From NCBI GenBank assembly GCA_964585805.1, contig CAZPFE010000033.1, forward strand, positions 1 through 6,186: a DNA stretch of 6,186 bases, in the 5' to 3' direction. This document shows positions 1 to 4,300 of the stretch, piece after piece (position 1 is the stretch's first letter; each line of letters opens with the position of its first letter). The notes beneath the pieces were generated by a model. It made no database searches, had not been told where the DNA came from, and saw only the letters and a list, made by a program, of their open reading frames with translations. This DNA comes from CAYLWZ01 sp964585805. GTDB taxonomy: Bacteria > Patescibacteriota > Minisyncoccia > Minisyncoccales > GWA2-38-27. A program made the position numbers and the translations under genes.

Positions 1-6
1 TTCCTT

Positions 7-53
7 TCCTCCCCCTCCTTTTTCCTCCCCCTTCCCAAGGGGAAGGGGGAGGA
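7..53 (+). repeat. Three-armed G-rich palindromic element, copy 1
   Basis: The arm TCCTCCCCCT occurs at 7-16 and 23-32, and its complement AGGGGGAGGA at 44-53. The inner two arms form a 14-bp perfect hairpin (23-36 with 40-53, loop AAG). Bases 1-36 are all pyrimidine. The element is the inverted counterpart of the one at 1197-1239: same arm sequence and the same 16-bp arm period, with the extra arm on the opposite side. Confidence 0.85.
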
Positions 54-72
54 GAAGAAAATAAAAAGGAAA

Positions 73-102
73 GGAGGAGGAGGAGGAGGAGGAGGAGGAG
101 GA
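73..102 (+). repeat. GGA trinucleotide repeat, 10 units
   Basis: Ten perfect GGA units in a row, non-coding, inside the polypurine stretch downstream of the ATP-cone gene. GGA repeats can form stable G-based structures and slip readily during replication, so the length probably varies between strains. Confidence 0.95.
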
Positions 103-197
103 TTGGGAAAGAAAAAGGGAAGAGAAAGGAGAGGGAAATAAAAAAGGGGGAAGAGAATTGGGGAAAGAAAAGGGGAGAGGGAAATTGAAATAAAATA
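102..197 (+). repeat. Degenerate purine-rich direct repeat, about 55-bp period
   Basis: ATTGGGAAAGAAAAAGGG at 102-119 recurs as ATTGGGGAAAGAAAAGGGG at 157-175. Both copies continue with AGAGGGAAAT and AAATAAAA-like ends, with small gaps. This suggests the tract grew by imperfect tandem duplication. The composition is so biased that part of the similarity could be chance. Confidence 0.5.
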
Positions 198-245
198 GGG
201 AAGATTAAGGTGGGGAGGGAATAGGTTGAGAAGAAAACAAGAAAA

Positions 246-1103
246 TTATCTTTTACTCCTCCCTTTTAAAGAGAGTAAAACTTTTGCTTCCATTTGTAAA
301 GATTTTAGTTGTTTTAATTCTACTCCTGTTTCTTTGCTTAATAAAACTAAATCAATGTCTAATAAATCCTTAACTAAGGTTATTCTCCTTGAAATAAACA
401 ACCTGCTTGTATATCTATCTAAAGAAGGAAGAATGGTGATAGGATATAATTTTTCCTCTTCAATCAAAAACTCTAATCCTTTATCAGACGGATAACGCCA
501 ACCCAACAAATCTACCCCAACACATTTAGAATAACTAATAGTTTTAGTGGTAAATTTACGATTAGTAACTAAAATACTTTTTACTTTTAAACCTTTTAAT
601 TCTTTCTTCTTTTCAATTTCCTTTTTAATATCTAAAAAACGCGCATAATTCGCCAAAGCAACATCTAAATGAACTTTGCCCTTAAATAATCTCCGAAATT
701 TACATTCCCCAATATAAAAAAGAGTGTCTTTTCTAGCTGTAAAATCAATTTCATAATCAGAACAACAACCTCTAATTATTTGATTTAGCTTTACTTCAAA
801 ACCTTTTACTGCAAATATTTCTCCAATATATTTCTCAAAAGGAAAACCAGTTGGACCTAATTTTTTCATTCCTTCTTTTAAATTAAACTTTAAAGCATAT
901 CCTAAATTCTTTTTTTTAAAATATTCACTTATTAAATGAGCAATCTCCTTTGTTTTAATGCCCGGATAAACTTTTTTCTTAATTTCTTTAACTGCTGAAT
1001 TAGCAAGACTTTTTGGAACTCCAACCCTTTGAAGCGACTGATATATTTTTTCAAAAGAAAAATCTTCCTTTTCCCCGTTGTTTTTTCTAACAAATAAATC
1101 CAT
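246..1103 (-). CDS. ATP-cone and Mrr/PD-(D/E)xK restriction-endonuclease-like protein
   Basis: The product has 285 residues. Residues 1-82 form an ATP-cone nucleotide-binding domain (FVRKNNGEKEDFSFEKIYQSL and following helices), as in NrdR and ribonucleotide reductases. Residues about 86-200 are a PD-(D/E)xK nuclease-like domain: FEKYIGEIFAVKGFEV, then YEID (D120) and IGECK (E133, K135), the usual acidic/E-x-K active-site set of the Mrr family. VDLLGWRYP and YPITILPSL follow. Residues 225-276 look like a small HhH-type helical tail ending LKQLKSLQMEAKVLL. The protein is probably cytoplasmic: it has no signal or membrane segment. It likely cleaves or senses DNA under nucleotide control, but the substrate is unknown. 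An in-frame TAA at 1131-1133, with no other start codon after it, fixes the ATG at 1103. No Shine-Dalgarno sequence is visible. The gene stands alone, about 250 bp after the surface-protein gene. Confidence 0.92.
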   Translation of the reverse strand: MDLFVRKNNGEKEDFSFEKIYQSLQRVGVPKSLANSAVKEIKKKVYPGIKTKEIAHLISEYFKKKNLGYALKFNLKEGMKKLGPTGFPFEKYIGEIFAVKGFEVKLNQIIRGCCSDYEIDFTARKDTLFYIGECKFRRLFKGKVHLDVALANYARFLDIKKEIEKKKELKGLKVKSILVTNRKFTTKTISYSKCVGVDLLGWRYPSDKGLEFLIEEEKLYPITILPSLDRYTSRLFISRRITLVKDLLDIDLVLLSKETGVELKQLKSLQMEAKVLLSLKGRSKR

Positions 1104-1151
1104 AAATCTTATTTGTACAGTTTTACTACATTATTTACAATGTTTTACAAT
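1104..1151 (-). promoter_or_regulatory. Candidate promoter and repeated ATTGTAAA sites upstream of the ATP-cone gene
   Basis: On the minus strand, ATTGTAAA occurs twice, at 1151-1144 and 1141-1134, exactly 10 bp apart (one helical turn). It is followed by TGTAGTAAAAC (1130-1120). TTGTAA at 1150-1145 could be a -35 and TAGTAA at 1128-1123 a -10, spaced 16 bp. That would start transcription roughly a dozen bases before the ATG and give a very short leader, which fits the missing Shine-Dalgarno. The match to the sigma-70 consensus is weak. The phased repeats could equally be an operator. Confidence 0.4.
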
Positions 1152-1160
1152 AAAAGATAT

Positions 1161-1190
1161 CTCTCCTCTTCCTCCCTCTTCCTCCCTCTT
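1161..1190 (+). repeat. Pyrimidine-rich 10-bp tandem repeat
   Basis: CCTCCCTCTT occurs at 1171-1180 and 1181-1190, preceded by a variant, CTCTCCTCTT, at 1161-1170. It lies between the GC hairpin and the ATP-cone gene promoter region, so the minus-strand transcript would be purine-rich here (AAGAGGGAGG units). No function is evident. Confidence 0.8.
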
Positions 1191-1196
1191 TATATA

Positions 1197-1239
1197 TCCT
1201 CCCCCTCCTCTGGAGGGGGAGGATTAAGGAGGGGGAGGA
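1197..1239 (+). repeat. Three-armed G-rich palindromic element, copy 2
   Basis: The arm TCCTCCCCCT lies at 1197-1206 and its complement AGGGGGAGGA at 1214-1223 and again at 1230-1239. The second and third arms belong to a 14-bp direct repeat, GGAGGGGGAGGATT, at 1212-1225 and 1228-1241. The reverse complement of 1214-1239 matches 7-32 at 24 of 26 positions, so this is an inverted copy of the element at the left edge of the window. Confidence 0.85.
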
Positions 1240-1279
1240 TTGAAAAGATATTTTGAAAGAGGTAGGAGAATAAGTAGTA

Positions 1280-1323
1280 GAAGAAGAAGAAGAAGAAGAA
1301 GTAAAAAAAAAGAAGAAGAAGAA
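1280..1323 (+). repeat. GAA trinucleotide repeats, 7 plus 4 units
   Basis: Seven perfect GAA units (1280-1300), a GT plus nine-A spacer, then four more GAA units (1312-1323). The tract starts 30 bp beyond the surface-protein stop codon and forms part of the C-free stretch. Tracts of this kind change length by slippage. It lies outside any coding sequence. Confidence 0.9.
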
Positions 1324-1353
1324 TTTCTTTAATACATATCCAAATATCCTTCT

Positions 1354-4300
1354 TTAAGGAACATTAAGACATTCTCCTTGCAAAGAATTATAAATATTGC
1401 ATCTAATATTAGATTCATCACCTATTCCAAAGGTTAAAGTGTCTTCTTTTAAATCTGGTTTTCCATTGTCAATGTATATTCCATAAACGCTATTCTTGAA
1501 CATTGAATTTTCTACAGAAATATTAGAACCCTTTATCCAAAGATTGTATCCTTGTTTTCGGTTATTAATTGTCTTTTTATTGTTTGAAAAAGAAACTCCT
1601 TTGATTATTGTTAAAGGATAATTAGAAAAAGAATCTGTGTCAATAAGAGAAGAAATAAAGTATAAACCAGAATATTGGTTATTTTCAATAACTGAGTCTT
1701 CTAAATCAAGGTTTGTTTCTTCTATTTTTATTCCTGTTTCAGGAAAAGAATTTCCTCCGCCTCCATACCTAATAATAATATTCTTCATTTCTGAATCCTT
1801 ACTTGAAGAAGTAAAATATATCTTATCCCAATCGCCAGGAGAAGGAGAAGTTTTATCTTGGTCATTGTTTGTATCTCCAGCGTATTCATCATCTTTTAAA
1901 GAAGTAAAGATTATTTTTTTATCTTCTGTTCCATTTGCTTTTAAGGTGCCGTTTACAACAATGCCGCTGTATTTGTCAGCAAATTTAAGAATAATCCCTG
2001 GCTCAATATTTAATGTTTTGTTTTCAGGAATAATAATTTTACCATCAATAATGTAAGGAAGATTTGCTGATAAAGTTGTATTATTTTTAATGGAATAACC
2101 ATTGACATTTTTAATTAAAATTCCATTGATTGCATCATTTGTCGTTTGATTCCCGCTAAATTCAGGATTGCCATTCTCTAACCAAATTGGAGCTTCTTTG
2201 TTATTCTGAAAATTGTTATTCTTAATAATTGGCTCAGTTTCTGTTTTAGAGATTAATTGATTATCTTCGTATGTTTCTTTACTCTTAATATATATTCCAT
2301 AGACATTTTCTTTAAAAGTTGACTTTTCAATAGTTGGTCTTCCTCCTTCAATTTCCAAAGCATAACCGCCATATTGATTGTGGCAAGTTGGACAACAAAC
2401 CTGGTTATTTAAAAACTGAGTATTGTCAATTTCTGAATTAGAATTAATTAAATAAATACCTCTATACTGATTACTTTCAATAACTGAGTTTTTAATTTCA
2501 ACATTAGTTTCTTCAATTTTAATGCCTGCCATTTCTGGAGAACAAGGAGTGCCATAACCACCGCCTCCATAACGAATGATAACATTGTTTAATTGAGAAT
2601 CCTTACTTGAAGAAGTAAAATATATCTTATCCCAATCGCCAGGAGAAGGAGAAGTTTTATCTTGGTCATTGTTTGTATCTCCAGCGTATTCATCATCTTT
2701 TAAAGAAGTAAAGATTATTTTTTTATCTTCTGTTCCATTTGCTTTTAAGGTGCCGTTTACTTTTATCCCCGCATACCTTCCCCAACTATCAATAAACTTT
2801 AAAACAACACCTGATTCAATGTTTAATGTTTTGTTTTCAGGAATAGTTAATTTATCTTTAATAATAAAAGGGCTGTTGCGAAGATTTAAAGTTATTTCAC
2901 TAACAAAATCATCATTAAAAGCGTCTAAGTTATTAATTTCTGTTGGAGAAGTAGAAACACTGTTTTTTGCTTTTGGCGTGCCGTTAATTGGATTATTATT
3001 AGCATCAAACCCTTGTCGTATAATGAGATTATTGTTTGCCCAATTAGTAGAATCTGAACCTAATTCTTTTGGACTAATTCTTTCCATTGTTTGTTTTGTT
3101 TTATTGTCGCCGAAAAACCAATACTTGTTTCCTTCTTGATTAATAATATCTATTACTTTTCCTTGGCAATTAGAACTATCATAAAGAACTATTTTGCCTG
3201 GAGAAGAATTATTTAAACTGATAGTGGCATCCCAAATATCTACTAAACTATTTCCTTGAAAATCTTTTACATCATCTTGATGATTAGCATAAAGTAAATA
3301 GTCATTTGCTTTAATAATTGTTGTTGAAAAACCATCAGCGCTGTCAAAGTTTAAACATTTACCTGTTTTCGCTCCATAAATTGACCAACCAGAAATATCA
3401 ATATCTTCATTGGTGGTATTATACAATTCAATCCATTCATCTTTAATTGATGCTTTTGTTCCCATCCAAGCAATTTCGTTAATAACAACCTCTTCTGAAG
3501 GTTGTTGTTCTTCTTCTTTGTTTTGATTATCTTTATTAGAATTATTGTTTTGATTGTTAAAATTTTCAGAAACTTTTAATTCAACTTCTACTTCTTTGAT
3601 TGTTCCTTGATTATTGTTTGTATCTTCTTGAACAATAGAAAGAGAAATTGTTGCGTAATAATTGCCGGTTAATAAATTAGAGACGCTATCAGTAAGAAAA
3701 ACTGAAGCATTAATTGAATCATTAGCTAAAATATAACCAAAAGATGGTTCTATTTTAATCCAATTTCCTTGTGAAGAAGGAGTATCATATTTAATCACGC
3801 TTTGCCATTGTAAAGAATTTATCCCTTTATTACTAATAAATAAAGTTTGAGTTTGAGATTTTGTATCATTTTCTAAAATACTAAATTGAATTAAAGATGG
3901 ATAAACTTTTAAAACATCATTTTCTTCTTTATTTTTGTTATTGTTTTCGGTGCTTTTATTGTTTTCATTTTCATCTTCATTGTTCTCTTCGTTATTTTCT
4001 TCATTTTCTTCGCTATTATTTTTATTCTCATCTTTAACATAAGCGCAACCTTGATTCTTGATTTTCTCTATTTTTTTCTCTCCTATACCTTTAACTTTAA
4101 TTAAATCATCTAAAGAAGAATATGGTCTGTTGTTTATAATTCTTTGGGCAATGGTTTGACCAACTCCAATTATTTTTAAAAGTTCTTCTTGAGAAGCGCT
4201 GTTGATTTCTATGCTTTTTGGTAAACACTGATTATTATTAGAAGATTGTTTAGTATTGCCGCTGCCACCTGTTGAAGGGTAAAAAGTAACATGATTGGAG

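Larger units (their letters stand above)
23..237 (-). terminator. Candidate terminator of the ATP-cone gene: 201-nt G-free transcript tract then GC hairpin
   Basis: From 37 to 237 the + strand contains no C at all, so the minus-strand transcript lacks G for 201 nt, starting 8 nt after the TAA. It is C/U-rich, with runs of up to five C. It then meets the 14-bp hairpin at 53-23, which is followed by purines rather than U. This is the same order as after the surface-protein gene. Such RNA would be a good Rho loading site. The alternative is that it is only a satellite-like repeat tract. Apart from this and the repeats listed, bases 1-245 hold no gene that I can support. Confidence 0.4.
1197..1326 (-). 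terminator. Candidate terminator of the surface-protein gene: G-free transcript tract then GC hairpin
   Basis: The + strand has no C from 1211 to 1326, so the minus-strand transcript is G-free and C/U-rich for 116 nt, beginning 27 nt after the TAA. It then forms a 12-bp GC-rich hairpin (arms 1197-1208 and 1212-1223, loop TCT, plus one A-T pair). There is no U-run after the hairpin, so a classical intrinsic terminator is doubtful. G-poor, C/U-rich RNA is what Rho prefers, so Rho-dependent ending near the hairpin is the more natural reading. This is inference. Confidence 0.4.
1390..2937 (-). other. Right-handed beta-helix region (residues 1030-1545)
   Basis: Two large cassettes each start with IPENKTLNIE-x-G, then LKF, GI-VNGTLKANGTEDKKIIF, a D/N-rich loop, PGDWDKIYF, IIRYGGGG, and then short NS-I--N-Y-G-Y rungs. 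This is the usual rung pattern of parallel beta-helix proteins (pectate-lyase-like and NosD-like folds). A CxxC cluster (CCPTC, residues 1210-1214) sits in the first cassette. There are no evident catalytic residues of a polysaccharide lyase, so a structural or adhesive role is more likely. Confidence 0.82.

Noticed and set aside
73..102. The GGA and GAA arrays as a possible CRISPR-like array
   Set aside because: These are simple trinucleotide repeats with no spacers of regular length and no nearby cas gene.
226..495. An 89-codon open frame on the + strand beginning in the purine tract
   Set aside because: It lies antisense to the end of the ATP-cone/nuclease gene, has no recognisable domain, and depends on the low stop density opposite a real gene.
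1197..1223. The GC hairpin as a standard Rho-independent terminator
   Set aside because: Neither strand shows a T-run directly after the stem, so the intrinsic mechanism is not supported. It is kept only as part of a possible Rho-type or structural element.
1..1353. The inverted three-armed repeats as the terminal repeats of an insertion sequence carrying the 246-1103 gene
   Set aside because: The encoded protein has no transposase motif, no target-site duplication is visible, and one element touches the window edge. A dispersed intergenic repeat is the simpler reading.
1637..2056. A + strand open frame of 139 codons, and a similar one at 2669-3139 sharing near-identical protein sequence
   Set aside because: Both lie antisense to the beta-helix. 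Their similarity is fully explained by the 164-bp repeat, and their products show no family features.
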